NCBI GenBank assembly: GCA_964408455.1
Contig: CAYOZN010000028.1
Span: forward strand, 1-64,000
Origin: CAYOZN01 sp964408455
GTDB lineage: Bacteria; Planctomycetota; Phycisphaerae; UBA1845; UTPLA1
Direction of reading: 5' to 3'
DNA length: 64,000 nucleotides
Position numbers and translations under genes: made by a program. Shown here one piece after another: positions 44,214 through 53,563 of the stretch (within the stretch, counting starts at the first letter, position 1; each line of letters begins with the position of its first letter). The notes below the pieces were generated by a model. It worked only from the letters and a program-made list of their open reading frames with translations, was not told where the DNA came from and did not search any database.

Positions 44214-45237
44214 ACCAGGCAGCCAGCTCACCGACGATCTCTTCCACCAGGTCCTTCACAGTGACAACGCCAAGGCACCGCCCATTCGGGTCCACCACGA
44301 TGGCGATGCGGCGATACTCGCGCTGGAGCAGCGCCAGCGCGTCCATGACCGGGAGGCGCGCCGGTATCGGGATGGGCGGGCGTGCCAGCGAGGCCATGTC
44401 CGAGGCCGCCGGCGCGCCGAGAACATCGAGCATGTGCACCACGCCGACCACGTTGCGGCGATCGCCGCGATAGATCGGAATGCGCGAATGCCGCAGCCGT
44501 CGAAGGCGCTGTTCGATCGAGCCGCGCGTCGCCTCGGCCGGCAGCATCTCGACGCTGGCAGAAGGCACCATGATCGATCCGACGCGGACGGTCTTGAGCA
44601 GGTGAACGCGCTCGATGATCGTGCTCTGCATGCGCGACAGCACGCCCTCTGCGGCGCCTTCGCGCAGCACCTGGTAGACATCGAGAGAGGTGTGCAGCGC
44701 CGAGCCGGACGTGGTCTGGCGGTTCAGCTTGCGAAGGGCCAGATTGGATATCCAGCGCTGCACCGCCACGATGCCCGTCCATTGAAACAGAAGGTGCGTT
44801 GCACGGAGAATCCCCGCCAGCCGCGGCATCAGGCGGTCTGCATTCCGCTGAAATACGTTCTTGGGCACGATCTCGCCGAAGACGAACACGATGGGCGTCA
44901 GAATCATCGTGGTGTACAGCTCTGCAAGCTGCTCGCCGCTCCCGCGCGAGGTCGCTTCGACGGCGTGCAGGAGAACGAACGTCAGGCACAGCGGGGCGGC
45001 ATAGTTTGCGAGATTGGTGCCGAACAGGGTGGTGAACAACAGGCCGCTGCGATCGGAAAGGAGCTCGAGCATCCGCCGCGCGTTGACATCGCCCTGGTGG
45101 GCCAGCAGGCGCAGCCGTGCGCTGTTGGTGCAGTATATGCCGGTCTCGGCCCCGCTGAACAGCCCGGAGAGCAGCACGAACACGGCACAGCCCGCCAGCC
45201 CCGCCAGTGTCGCACCGATGGCAGCATCGGCAATCAT
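44212..45237 (-). CDS. CNNM/CBS-domain membrane protein, short form
   Basis: 341 residues. An N-terminal DUF21/CNNM transmembrane domain (about 1-190, with SGLFSGAETGIYC and VFGEIVPKN) is followed by a CBS pair (about 205-335, with VPSASVEMLPAEATR and CLGVVTVKDLVEEIVGELAAW). The C-terminal CorC_HlyC domain is missing, unlike its neighbour. The family is linked to Mg2+/Co2+ homeostasis or transport. Its start overlaps the stop of the longer paralogue in ATGA, so the pair is co-translated and may form a heterodimer. Confidence 0.88.
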   Translation of the reverse strand: MIADAAIGATLAGLAGCAVFVLLSGLFSGAETGIYCTNSARLRLLAHQGDVNARRMLELLSDRSGLLFTTLFGTNLANYAAPLCLTFVLLHAVEATSRGSGEQLAELYTTMILTPIVFVFGEIVPKNVFQRNADRLMPRLAGILRATHLLFQWTGIVAVQRWISNLALRKLNRQTTSGSALHTSLDVYQVLREGAAEGVLSRMQSTIIERVHLLKTVRVGSIMVPSASVEMLPAEATRGSIEQRLRRLRHSRIPIYRGDRRNVVGVVHMLDVLGAPAASDMASLARPPIPIPARLPVMDALALLQREYRRIAIVVDPNGRCLGVVTVKDLVEEIVGELAAW

Positions 45238-46631
45238 GCGTTGCCCTCCGCGTGCCCGGGGTTTCCGACGCCGTCCTGCGCCGATTCGCCGTGCGGCTGC
45301 GTCGATTCACGCAGAAGAATCAGCAGGTCGGGATTCAACTCGACCGGTTCGTCGAGCACGAGGCGCGCCTGCATGATGCGGCGGCGCTTCATGCGGTTGA
45401 CGACCAGCCGGGCATGGCCAAGCCGCACTTCGTCGTACACCTGCGGCAGCCGGTCGAGCGCCTCGGCGATCAGACCGCCGACGGTGTGGATGCGCGTCTC
45501 CTCGAGCGGCAGGTTGAAGGCCGAGCAGAAGTCGTGCACGTCCAGACCCGCATCGACCAGGTAGGTGCGATCGTCAATTCGCATCAGCGGCGGCAGGTCC
45601 GACCGTTCTTCAGGGACGCGAATCTCGCCGACGATCGCCTCAAGCACATCTTCGAGTGCGAGGATGCCGGCGAGGCCGCCGTATTCGTCGACCACGATTG
45701 CGATCTGCGACGCCGTCTCGCGAAAGGTGCGCAGGGCCGCCTCGCAACTGGCCTGCTCGGGGATGAAGCGGACCGGCCGCACCAGCCGTTCGATGGGCGT
45801 ATCGCCTGCCACGAGGAATTCGCGGGCATGTACCACGCCCAGGATGTCGTCGATGTTGCCGCGGTAGACAGGAATGCGAAGCAGCCGGCTGGTGCGGAAG
45901 AGGCGCGTCAGTTCCGAGCGGCCCTTGTCGAGGTTGAAGGCGACGAGATCCACGCGCGGCGTCATGACGGCACTGACACGAAGGTGACCCAGATCGAGCA
46001 GGCGATGAAGAATGGTCGTTTCGCGGGCGTCGAGGACGCCTTCGGACCTGCTGATGTCGATGAGGCGCTGAAGGTCCTCGGGGCCGACGGTCGTCGCCTC
46101 GGGCGTAGTAAGGATGCGTGTGAGCGGCTCCACGACGGTGACGTTGAGCACCTTGCGCACGGGAAGCGTGATGATTTCGAAGAATCGCAGAAACACGGCT
46201 GCCGCAGGGGCCAACTGCTCGGCGATGCTCAGGGCGATGAGCTTGGGCATGATCTCCGCGAACATGAGTGCGACGAGGAAGCCGGCCAGGCCGAAGACGG
46301 TTTTCCAGATGGTTTCTGCCCCGGCCCCGGCAGCGCCGATGAGCCAGGCGGGCGGCTGTTCGCCGAGTCGTGCGGCAGTGATGCCCAGCATGGTGTAGAG
46401 CAGGATGTTGACGGTGATGTTGGAAAGCAGCACCGTGGAGAGCAGCTCCGTCGGCTGCTCCCGCAGGCGGAGAACGATGCTGGCGGCCCCGCGCGGCGAC
46501 TTTTTCAGGCGGTACAGATACTGTCGGCTGAGGGCGAAAAGGGCGGTTTCGCTGGCGGAAATCATGCCGGAAAGCGCGGTAAGCAGCACCAGCGCCAGAA
46601 GTCGCAGCAGGTTTTCCTGAATGGCATGCAC
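45234..46631 (-). CDS. CNNM/CBS/CorC_HlyC protein (HlyC/CorC family)
   Basis: 465 residues. CNNM domain (about 1-190) with SGMISASETALFALSR and FAEIMPKLIA, CBS pair (about 210-335) with MTPRVDLVAFN and VVDEYGGLAGILALEDVLE, then the CorC_HlyC domain (about 345-430) ending in LVVNRMKRRRIMQ. A full-length member of the family, probably in ion homeostasis. Its small C-terminal tail is polar. It is the upstream gene of the overlapping pair. Confidence 0.92.
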   Translation of the reverse strand: MHAIQENLLRLLALVLLTALSGMISASETALFALSRQYLYRLKKSPRGAASIVLRLREQPTELLSTVLLSNITVNILLYTMLGITAARLGEQPPAWLIGAAGAGAETIWKTVFGLAGFLVALMFAEIMPKLIALSIAEQLAPAAAVFLRFFEIITLPVRKVLNVTVVEPLTRILTTPEATTVGPEDLQRLIDISRSEGVLDARETTILHRLLDLGHLRVSAVMTPRVDLVAFNLDKGRSELTRLFRTSRLLRIPVYRGNIDDILGVVHAREFLVAGDTPIERLVRPVRFIPEQASCEAALRTFRETASQIAIVVDEYGGLAGILALEDVLEAIVGEIRVPEERSDLPPLMRIDDRTYLVDAGLDVHDFCSAFNLPLEETRIHTVGGLIAEALDRLPQVYDEVRLGHARLVVNRMKRRRIMQARLVLDEPVELNPDLLILLRESTQPHGESAQDGVGNPGHAEGNA

Positions 46632-46765
46632 CGCGTCTTGCCCATCGCAACCCCCGGCGCGATCTTATCGAGGCGCCGGGCGAGTGTCGATTGACTGCAC
46701 CGAAGGAGCAGCAATTTCTGCGGGCTCTTCGGCGACGCGCCGGCGTCGCTTTACGAGGACGACAG
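46632..46765. other. Divergent intergenic region
   Basis: 134 bases between two start codons that face away from each other. No clear promoter could be assigned. Confidence 0.4.
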
Positions 46766-47590
46766 GTGGAACTCACGGATGCATTAATTCTGGCCGGCGT
46801 CGGCCTGGTTTCGGGCGTGTGCGGCGGACTGTTGGGCATCGGCGGTTCGGTGGTCATGATCCCCGGCATGGTGCTGCTGTTCGGCGCCGATCAACAGCAT
46901 CTATACCAGGCCACGGCGATGATCGTGAATTTTTTCATCGTGGGGCCGGCGGTGCTTCGACACGTTCAGATGCAGGCGACGCTGCGGCCAATCGTGCGGC
47001 TGATGATTCCCAGCGCGATCGTCGGCGTCGTCGCCGGCGTATTGCTCAGCGAGCTGCCGGTCTTCCGCGGGTCGGGGCAGGGCTGGCTCCAGATCGGGTT
47101 TGCCGTCTTTCTGGGTTACGTTTTTGTCTACAACTTGAATCGGCTTCGGTCCAACACGCGGCTTCCGAAGATGGAGGAACGTCATGCCGCGGCGTCGTCG
47201 CGCTGGATCAGCATCGGCGTCGTAGGGGTGCCAATGGGGCTGTTGGGCGGCCTTCTCGGGATTGGCGGCGGATTGTATGCCGTGCCGGCGCAGCAGCTGG
47301 GGCTGCGGGTGCCGCTCCCGAACGCCATCGCCAACTCCGCGGCGACCATGCTGTGGTCGAGCATCGTGGGGGCGATCTTCAAGAATGCGTGGCTTGGCCG
47401 TCACGGGGCGAGCTGGGGCGAGTCGCTGGTCATGGCGGCTTGCCTGATCCCGACGGCGATGCTGGGCTCCTACGCCGCGGCGGCGCGGGTTCATCGCTGG
47501 CCCGTTCGTGTCATACGGGTGGCATTCGCGGCGCTGCTGCTCTACTGCGCCGTGCGGCTTTTTCTGGCCGGCTGGCAGCAACTTCGGTGA
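46766..47590 (+). CDS. TauE/SafE (TSUP) family membrane transporter
   Basis: 274 residues from a GTG at 46766 with GAGGA six bases upstream; a TTG at 46691 is in frame but has no ribosome-binding site. Eight hydrophobic segments with two copies of the hallmark GLLGIGGG motif (GVCGGLLGIGGSVVM near residue 17 and GLLGGLLGIGGGLYAVPAQ near 161) show the internal repeat. Members export sulfite or organosulfonates or otherwise move small anions. The natural substrate is unknown. Confidence 0.88.
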   Translation: MELTDALILAGVGLVSGVCGGLLGIGGSVVMIPGMVLLFGADQQHLYQATAMIVNFFIVGPAVLRHVQMQATLRPIVRLMIPSAIVGVVAGVLLSELPVFRGSGQGWLQIGFAVFLGYVFVYNLNRLRSNTRLPKMEERHAAASSRWISIGVVGVPMGLLGGLLGIGGGLYAVPAQQLGLRVPLPNAIANSAATMLWSSIVGAIFKNAWLGRHGASWGESLVMAACLIPTAMLGSYAAAARVHRWPVRVIRVAFAALLLYCAVRLFLAGWQQLR

Positions 47591-47755
47591 TATCGCGAAA
47601 TCAGAGCCGGGCGGTCCTCAGCACGGACAGTTCCACGGCACAGCGAGCCATCGTGGGACTGACTCAGCGCGCGGATGCGCCGGTCGGGAATACCACTGCG
47701 CTGATTGCGAGATCCCGGCTGAGGACAACAAGGCTCTGACTGGAGACAACACGAT
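47591..47755. other. Intergenic region between convergent genes
   Basis: 165 bases, no gene or clear terminator seen. Confidence 0.4.
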
Positions 47756-48814
47756 TCAAAAGCCGGCGGGCAGCGCAAAGTCGGCAATGAAGACCTGGCT
47801 GTCGCCGAGCGAGCCGCGCTGACTGGTCCACATCATTTTAGTGCCATCCGGGCTGAAGACGGGCAGGCCGTCGAATCGCGGGCTGTGCGTCACCCGGTGA
47901 GAAAAACCGGTCTCAATGTTCAGGAGGTACACTTCGTAGTTGCGATGGCCATGGGCACTGGTGGTATAGACGATGCTGCGCCCGTTCGGGTGCCAGAAGG
48001 GCGCCCAGCGGACGATCGACTCGTGCCGCGTGAGCTGGCGCTCACCGGTGCCGTCGGTATTAATGACGAAGATCTGGAGGTTGCTGTCGCCCTTGCGATC
48101 CGAGCGATAAATGATGCGCTGGCCATCGGGGGAAAAAAATGGCCCGCCGTCATAACCTGGCTCGTTGGTCAGTTGGCGCACGCCGCTGCCGTCGGCGTTC
48201 ATGATGTAGAGATCGGGATCGCCGTCGCGATCGCTGCTGAAGACGATCGCTTGGCCCGATGGGCTGTATGCGCACTCAGCATCGTAGCCGGTCTCGGTGG
48301 TGAGCTGCCGCGGATTTGAGCCATCGATATCGGCCTCGATCACGTCCATGCCGCCGGGCATATCCCACTGATAGCTGCTGCCTTCGCGGTGGTACACGTT
48401 GGGATTGGGCATGTCGGGGTTCAAATAGCTGGAGGCGTAGATGATCTTGCGGCCATCCGGACGAAAGAAGCCGCAGGTGCAGGCGCCGCCGCCGGGGCTG
48501 ACCTGTCGCAGGCTGCCGGTAATGGGCGCGCCATCTGCGTCGAGTTCCAGCGTGAACATCTGGTAGGCGGATTCGTTCTGCGGGAATGCCTGAAAGATGA
48601 TCATGTGGCTGTCGGGAGAGAAGTAGGCCTCGCCGGATTTGGACAGGCCCATGTCCTGCGCCGTCAACTGGCGCACGTTGGTCAGGAGCTTTGCCTCGGC
48701 CTGTGCCCAGCCGTCTTCGGGTATGTTGTCGTGCTCGATGCGAAAGCCCGCCTGCGAGCAGCCGGCGCTGAAGATCAGTGCAGCCAGCAGGGCATCCCAT
48801 TTGCGATGTGACAT
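47756..48814 (-). CDS. TolB-like beta-propeller lipoprotein
   Basis: 352 residues. The ATG at 48814 has GGAG eight bases upstream, and the signal ends in FSAGC. The rest consists of WD40-like PD40 repeats with phrases such as YSPSGQAIVFSSDRDGD, FFSPDGQRIIYRSDRKGD and VFSPDGTKMMWTSQR, about six blades as in TolB and related propellers. It probably acts as a periplasmic scaffold or ligand-binding protein. No Pal or TolA partners are seen here. Confidence 0.88.
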   Translation of the reverse strand: MSHRKWDALLAALIFSAGCSQAGFRIEHDNIPEDGWAQAEAKLLTNVRQLTAQDMGLSKSGEAYFSPDSHMIIFQAFPQNESAYQMFTLELDADGAPITGSLRQVSPGGGACTCGFFRPDGRKIIYASSYLNPDMPNPNVYHREGSSYQWDMPGGMDVIEADIDGSNPRQLTTETGYDAECAYSPSGQAIVFSSDRDGDPDLYIMNADGSGVRQLTNEPGYDGGPFFSPDGQRIIYRSDRKGDSNLQIFVINTDGTGERQLTRHESIVRWAPFWHPNGRSIVYTTSAHGHRNYEVYLLNIETGFSHRVTHSPRFDGLPVFSPDGTKMMWTSQRGSLGDSQVFIADFALPAGF

Positions 48815-48905
48815 TGCGTTCGCTCCGCGATGTTGACCGGTATTTTGGCTTGTGCCGCCTGGGCAATATATCAGGTCTGAAATAGCGATCCAGCGGGGCG
48901 GACCT

Positions 48906-48935
48906 TTGGCATCGCCCCTGCCGCGCAGATATACT
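48906..48935 (+). promoter_or_regulatory. Promoter of the YmdB-xseA-dxs run
   Basis: TTGGCA, an 18-base spacer and TATACT, the best promoter match in the window. The predicted start near 48942 gives a leader of about 85 bases to the TTG at 49027. Confidence 0.7.
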
Positions 48936-49026
48936 GGGGCGGTGGACGCGACCGCGGTGCGTCGCCGGCGGACTGAATGCACCGCCGCCAGGACTGCCAA
49001 TTCCGCGGCTGGAAAGCGACGAATTT

Positions 49027-49848
49027 TTGGATATCACACTGCTCTGCATCGGAGACGTTGTCGGCCGGCCGGGGCGGACGATCGTGGCCCGTGCGCTGCC
49101 GGTGCTCGTTTCCCGGCACGGCATCGATTGCGTCATTACCAACGTCGAGAACACGGCCAACGGCTCGGGCCTGACGGCGACGCTCTACGAGAAATTCCTT
49201 CACTACGGCGTGCACCTGATGACACTGGGCGATCACATCTATCGCCGCGCCGAGGTGCTGCCGGTGCTGTCGCAGTCGGACTGCATCGTGCGGCCGGTGA
49301 ATTATCCGCCGGGAAGTGTGGGCCGCGAGTTTGCCGTCTATCGCACTGCGCGCGGTCCGGGGGTCGCCGTGATTTCGGTCATGGGTCGGCTTTTTATGAA
49401 GCCGCCGTGCGACTGCCCGTTCGCGGCCGTGGACCGGATCATCAACAGAATTCCGGCGGATGTGCGGATCGTGGTCGTGGATGTGCACGCCGAGGCAACC
49501 AGCGAGAAAGTGGCGATGGGCTGGCACCTGAATGGACGGGCCAGCGTGGTGTTCGGCACCCACACGCACGTGCCCACGAGCGACGAGGGCATTCTCGATC
49601 GCGGCACGGCGTATATCACCGATGTGGGCATGACGGGTCCGTACGACTCGGTGCTGGGCCGGCGCAAGGACCGGGTGCTGAAATTCATGACGACCGGCCT
49701 GCCGTCGGCGTTCGACGTGGCGACGGACGACGTTCGGCTGTGCGGCGTCCTGGTGCGGGTGGACTCGGACACCGGCCGGGCGCGACACATCGAGCGGGTC
49801 TGCGTGCGGGAAAACGAGCTGCCCCCTGCGAGCGGGACCGATGATTGA
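49027..49848 (+). CDS. YmdB-like (TIGR00282) metallophosphoesterase
   Basis: 273 residues from TTG at 49027. LLCIGDVVGRPGR, NVENTANGSG, LGDHIYRR, DVHAEATSEK and FGTHTHVPTSD carry the Asp, Asn, Glu and His residues that bind the two metals. B. subtilis YmdB is a cyclic-nucleotide phosphodiesterase that influences RNA turnover and biofilm formation. A GGAAAG-type site is only weakly seen before the TTG. The gene overlaps the next one by eight bases. Confidence 0.9.
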   Translation: MDITLLCIGDVVGRPGRTIVARALPVLVSRHGIDCVITNVENTANGSGLTATLYEKFLHYGVHLMTLGDHIYRRAEVLPVLSQSDCIVRPVNYPPGSVGREFAVYRTARGPGVAVISVMGRLFMKPPCDCPFAAVDRIINRIPADVRIVVVDVHAEATSEKVAMGWHLNGRASVVFGTHTHVPTSDEGILDRGTAYITDVGMTGPYDSVLGRRKDRVLKFMTTGLPSAFDVATDDVRLCGVLVRVDSDTGRARHIERVCVRENELPPASGTDD

Positions 49849-50326
49849 CGTAATGAATGCGATCCGGCTGGAGGCCACGAGCCGCGCGGACGGCGAGGCG
49901 ATTGCCGCCGTGGTGCGGGAAGTCTTCGCGGAGTATGGCTTCACGTGGGAGGCCGACGGCTACTGCGCGGACCTGTACGACCCGGTGAAGCACTACGTAG
50001 AACCGGGCGGCATGTTCTGGACGCTGTTCGAGGGCGACCGCGTTATCGGCTGCGTCGGCGTTTCTGTGTACGGCGACGAGGCGGAGCTTCACCGCATGTA
50101 TCTGAGTCGCGCCTGCCGCGGGCGGGGTCTGGGGCGGCTTCTGCTGGACGCGGCTTTGACGCATGCGCGTTCACGCGGGTGCCGGGCCATGCGGGCCTGG
50201 AGCGATGTGAAGCTGACCGATGCGCACCAGCTTTACCTGAAAAGCGGTTTTGTGCAGGATGGCCATCGCATCTGCGACGATCCGGACAAGAGCCCGGAGT
50301 ACGGCTTCTGGAAAGAGCCGCTGTGA
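49841..50326 (+). CDS. GNAT family N-acetyltransferase
   Basis: 161 residues. The acetyl-CoA-binding motif is LSRACRGRGLGRLLLDAAL (about residues 88-106), after the strand GCVGVSVYGDEAELHRMY, and YLKSGFVQDG is the C-terminal motif. It is probably a cytoplasmic acetyltransferase; the substrate is unknown. It overlaps both neighbours (eight bases with the YmdB-like gene and GTGA with xseA), so it is translated as part of the run. Confidence 0.88.
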   Translation: MIDVMNAIRLEATSRADGEAIAAVVREVFAEYGFTWEADGYCADLYDPVKHYVEPGGMFWTLFEGDRVIGCVGVSVYGDEAELHRMYLSRACRGRGLGRLLLDAALTHARSRGCRAMRAWSDVKLTDAHQLYLKSGFVQDGHRICDDPDKSPEYGFWKEPL

Positions 50327-52035
50327 CGAGCCACTCCTCAGACGAGCCGCGGCCGCCGTTCGATCCGCGGCGCATCCCGCGCGACGAGGGCCTTCCGCCG
50401 CCAACTTCCCCGCGGCGGCGGCGCGGCGTCGAGCCGCAGCCGCGCGCGAGCGAATCGCTGTTTGGTGACGAACCGCCGGCACCTGCGGCGCCTCCGGCGG
50501 CTCCGGCGCGGTCATCTCCGCTGGCCGGCGTCGCCAAATCGCAGCCCATCAGCGTCAGCCAGCTCAACCGTCTGGTGAAGAGCGCGATTGCGGCCGGTGT
50601 GCCGCAGACCGTGGTCGTGCTCGGCGAACTGTCGAACGTGTCGCGGGCCAGCGGGGGGCACGTGTACTTCACACTGAAGGATGCCGGCAGCGAGGTGCGC
50701 TGCGTCATGTGGCGAAGCGACGCCGCGAGCCTGAAATTCGAGATGAAGGACGGGCTGGAGGTCGTCGCGACAGGCTCGGTCGATGTGTACGAGGCGCGGG
50801 GGCAGTACCAGCTCTATGTGCGGCGGCTTGAACCGCGCGGCGTGGGCGCCCTTGAGCTGGCATTCCAGCAGCTTCGCGACCGGCTCTCGCGCGAGGGGCT
50901 CTTCGATGCGGCCCGCAAACGGCGGCTGCCGCGGTTGCCGCGGACGATCGCGGTGTTGACCAGCCCGACGGGGGCGGCAATTCGGGACGTATTGCAGACG
51001 ATTGAGCGGCGGTTTCCCCGGGTGCGGGTGCTGGTGTATGGCGTGCGCGTGCAGGGGGAGGGGGCGGCGGACGAGATAGCCGATGCCATCGCGCGCGTGA
51101 ACGAGTCGCGCGATGATCTGGGTGGTGTGGACGTGTTGATCGTCGGGCGCGGTGGCGGCTCGTTGGAGGACCTGTGGGCCTTTAACGAGGAAATCGTAGC
51201 GCGGGCGATCTACGCCAGTCGCATACCGGTGATCAGCGCCGTGGGGCACGAAGTGGACTTCACGATCGCCGACTTTGTCGCCGACGTGCGGGCAGCCACG
51301 CCGACCGCCGCGGCCGAGCTGGTCGTTCCGGTGCTGGATGATCTGCTGGCGGCGATCGAATCGGCACGACACCGGCTGTCGCAGGCGATGCGGCGGGAGA
51401 TTCAGCTCATGCGGCAGCGTGTCGATGCGACGGCACGCATGCCATGGTATCGAGACCCTGTCGGGCTGGTGCGGCGGCGAGCGCTGGGGCTGGACGATGT
51501 GGCCGGCCGGCTGCGTCTCGCGCTATCGCGACTGCTTGCGCGGCGGGTGACGCGAATCCAGGCGGCGGAGTTGGCGCTCGTGCGCAACCGGCCGGAGGTG
51601 CAGGTCGCCCGCCGGCTGGCGGGGCTGACGGCCGCCGAGCATCGGCTGGCGCGCAGCGCGCTGGTCAATTTGCATCGCAGAGAGCGGCAGTGGAGCGCGG
51701 TCTGCGGGCGGCTGTCGGAGCGCTCGCCGCGCGCCCGGCTGGAACGCCTGCAAATGAGCGTACAACATTCTTTGAGCGGAATGAGCCGCGCCATGGTGGA
51801 GGCGATTGCGTCGCGGCGGCGGCGGCTCGATTCCGTTGCCGCGCGACTGGACGCCGCCAGCCACGAGCGCGTGCTGGGCCGGGGTTTTTCCATCACGCGG
51901 ATGAAGCGCGATGGGCGCATCGTGCGCCGGCCGGGTGACGTGAGGCCCGGCGATCGCATCGAAACCGAAACCGCCGGCGGCAGATTCGTGAGCGACGTTG
52001 AGGATGAGCGCCAGGGCGAACTGTTTGAGACCTGA
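50323..52035 (+). CDS. xseA: Exonuclease VII large subunit
   Basis: 570 residues; a GTG at 50323 overlaps the GNAT stop. After about 75 residues of Pro/Arg-rich disordered sequence comes the OB-fold (SVSQLNRLVKSAI, VYFTLKDAGSEVRCVMWRSD), then the nuclease domain with TSPTGAAIRDVLQTIERRFP, VIGRGGGSLEDLWAFNEE and VGHEVDFTIADFVAD, and finally a long coiled coil and the C-terminal FSITRMKRDGRIV segment. The N-terminal extension is unusual. It makes short oligonucleotides from single-stranded DNA with XseB. Confidence 0.95.
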   Translation: MTSHSSDEPRPPFDPRRIPRDEGLPPPTSPRRRRGVEPQPRASESLFGDEPPAPAAPPAAPARSSPLAGVAKSQPISVSQLNRLVKSAIAAGVPQTVVVLGELSNVSRASGGHVYFTLKDAGSEVRCVMWRSDAASLKFEMKDGLEVVATGSVDVYEARGQYQLYVRRLEPRGVGALELAFQQLRDRLSREGLFDAARKRRLPRLPRTIAVLTSPTGAAIRDVLQTIERRFPRVRVLVYGVRVQGEGAADEIADAIARVNESRDDLGGVDVLIVGRGGGSLEDLWAFNEEIVARAIYASRIPVISAVGHEVDFTIADFVADVRAATPTAAAELVVPVLDDLLAAIESARHRLSQAMRREIQLMRQRVDATARMPWYRDPVGLVRRRALGLDDVAGRLRLALSRLLARRVTRIQAAELALVRNRPEVQVARRLAGLTAAEHRLARSALVNLHRRERQWSAVCGRLSERSPRARLERLQMSVQHSLSGMSRAMVEAIASRRRRLDSVAARLDAASHERVLGRGFSITRMKRDGRIVRRPGDVRPGDRIETETAGGRFVSDVEDERQGELFET

Positions 52036-52086
52036 TGCCGGCGCGAGAGTGTCATTGTAACGGCACGGCGAACGCGGGAGCCCGAC

Positions 52087-52335
52087 ATGCCAGAAAGCAG
52101 CAATCTTTCGTTTGAGGAGGCCCTTGCCCGGGCGGAGGCCATTGCCAGCGCCATCGAACGGGGCGAAGTGGGACTGGAGGACTCGATAAAACAGTTCGAG
52201 GAGGGCATGGTCCTGATCCGGCGCTGCCGACAGGTGCTGGATGCTGCCGAGTTGAAGATCCAGCAGTTGCAGGCGAGCGAATCGGGGGGCGCCAGAGTGG
52301 CACCGGATGGAAGCGGCGCCGGGCCGTGCTCATAG
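52087..52335 (+). CDS. xseB: Exonuclease VII small subunit
   Basis: 82 residues. LSFEEALARAEAIASAIERG, LEDSIKQFEEGMVLIRRC and LDAAELKIQQL form the two-helix coiled coil that binds XseA. A short flexible tail follows. The ATG at 52087 follows xseA by 51 bases. Confidence 0.95.
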   Translation: MPESSNLSFEEALARAEAIASAIERGEVGLEDSIKQFEEGMVLIRRCRQVLDAAELKIQQLQASESGGARVAPDGSGAGPCS

Positions 52336-52560
52336 GCGCGATAAACGCGAATGGAGAACCGGAATCGGACGTCTTTTGCCGGAAACCGCCTGGCCTTGGC
52401 GGGCGTAAGTTGTCAAAGACGGTCCGGGCTTCGGACTTCGTGCCCATCCACTGGTTGACTTACAGGCCCGGTTGCGGACTTTTCGCTATTTTTGAAACAT
52501 CTGGCGGCCGCACAGGGACTCTCCCGAGCCGGCCGGGTGCCGGTTACAATTCAGTCGAGT
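52336..52560. promoter_or_regulatory. Gap before ispA with TACAAT box near its start codon
   Basis: A stretch of 225 bases without a gene. TACAAT at 52545-52550 lies ten bases before the ATG of ispA, so a promoter there would give a leader of only three or four bases. No -35 box or good ribosome-binding site is seen. ispA may also be read through from xseB. Confidence 0.4.
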
Positions 52561-53457
52561 ATGTTGGCGCAGGTGCAAATTGAGCCCTCCGAGATCCTTG
52601 CCGGTCATGCTGCCGCCTTCGAGCGGGCGTTGGAACGGCGCCTGCGGGAGCTTCAGGGCGTACCTGAACGACTGGCGGAAGCCATGCAATACAGCCTGCT
52701 GGGGGGCGGCAAGCGGCTTCGGCCGGTGATGGCGATGCTCTCGTGTGAAGCATGCGGAGGGCAGGTGGAAGCGGCAATTGCCCCTGCCATCGCCCTGGAG
52801 TGCGTACACGTCTTCAGCCTGGTTCACGACGATCTGCCGGCCCTGGATAATGACGAATTAAGGCGTGGTCGCGCGTCGTGCCATGTGAAATTCGGCGAAT
52901 CGACAGCGATTCTGGCCGGCGATGCCCTCTTGGCGCTGGCGTTTGAAGTGTTGGCAAGCGACATTGAACATCCGATAACTTCTGTCATGATGGCGCGAGA
53001 GTTGGCTGTTGCGACGGGGGCAACCGGCATGATCGGCGGCGAATTCATGGACCTGGCCGGCGAATCGCACGTAGCAGATTCATGCCTGACTGCCCGGATA
53101 CATGAGGCCAAGACCGCAAGGCTGTTCGAGGCGGCCTGCCGGCTGGGGGCGATTGCCGCCACGGCGCCGGCTGTGGAAGCAGATGTGTTGGCGAAGTTTG
53201 GCCGACTGCTGGGGCTCGCGTTTCAGGGGACGGATGACATTCTGGATGTGATCGGCAGCCCGGAAACCACGGGTAAGGCGACCGGCAAGGATGAAGCCAG
53301 CGGCAAGCAGACGCTGCCGCGGGCCATCGGCCTGGAAGCCAGCCGTGAGCGTGTGGCGAGCTTGACGCGGGAAGCGATCGAATCGCTCGCCCCGCTTGGT
53401 GACCGCGGCAGGACGCTGGCGTCGGTCGCGCGGCACCTGGTAGAGCGAACGCATTAG
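52561..53457 (+). CDS. ispA: Farnesyl diphosphate synthase (polyprenyl synthetase)
   Basis: 298 residues. It condenses IPP with DMAPP and GPP. The first Asp-rich motif is DDLPALD (D90, D91, D96; DDx4D as in bacterial FPP synthases), the second DDILD at 225-229. GGGKRLRP near residue 48 and the QGTDD region match. Ser/Val/Phe residues just before the first motif (HVFSLVHDD) suggest farnesyl length, but chain length needs a test. Start at 52561. dxs follows 106 bases later. Confidence 0.93.
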   Translation: MLAQVQIEPSEILAGHAAAFERALERRLRELQGVPERLAEAMQYSLLGGGKRLRPVMAMLSCEACGGQVEAAIAPAIALECVHVFSLVHDDLPALDNDELRRGRASCHVKFGESTAILAGDALLALAFEVLASDIEHPITSVMMARELAVATGATGMIGGEFMDLAGESHVADSCLTARIHEAKTARLFEAACRLGAIAATAPAVEADVLAKFGRLLGLAFQGTDDILDVIGSPETTGKATGKDEASGKQTLPRAIGLEASRERVASLTREAIESLAPLGDRGRTLASVARHLVERTH

Positions 53458-53563
53458 CCTGCACGCCGAAACCACCGGCTCGGCTCGCCGGCGGCGATAA
53501 TTGGCTGCGTCGACGAGCCTGCAGCGACACGCGGGCGCGTTTCGCGGGATGGAAAGTGGAACT

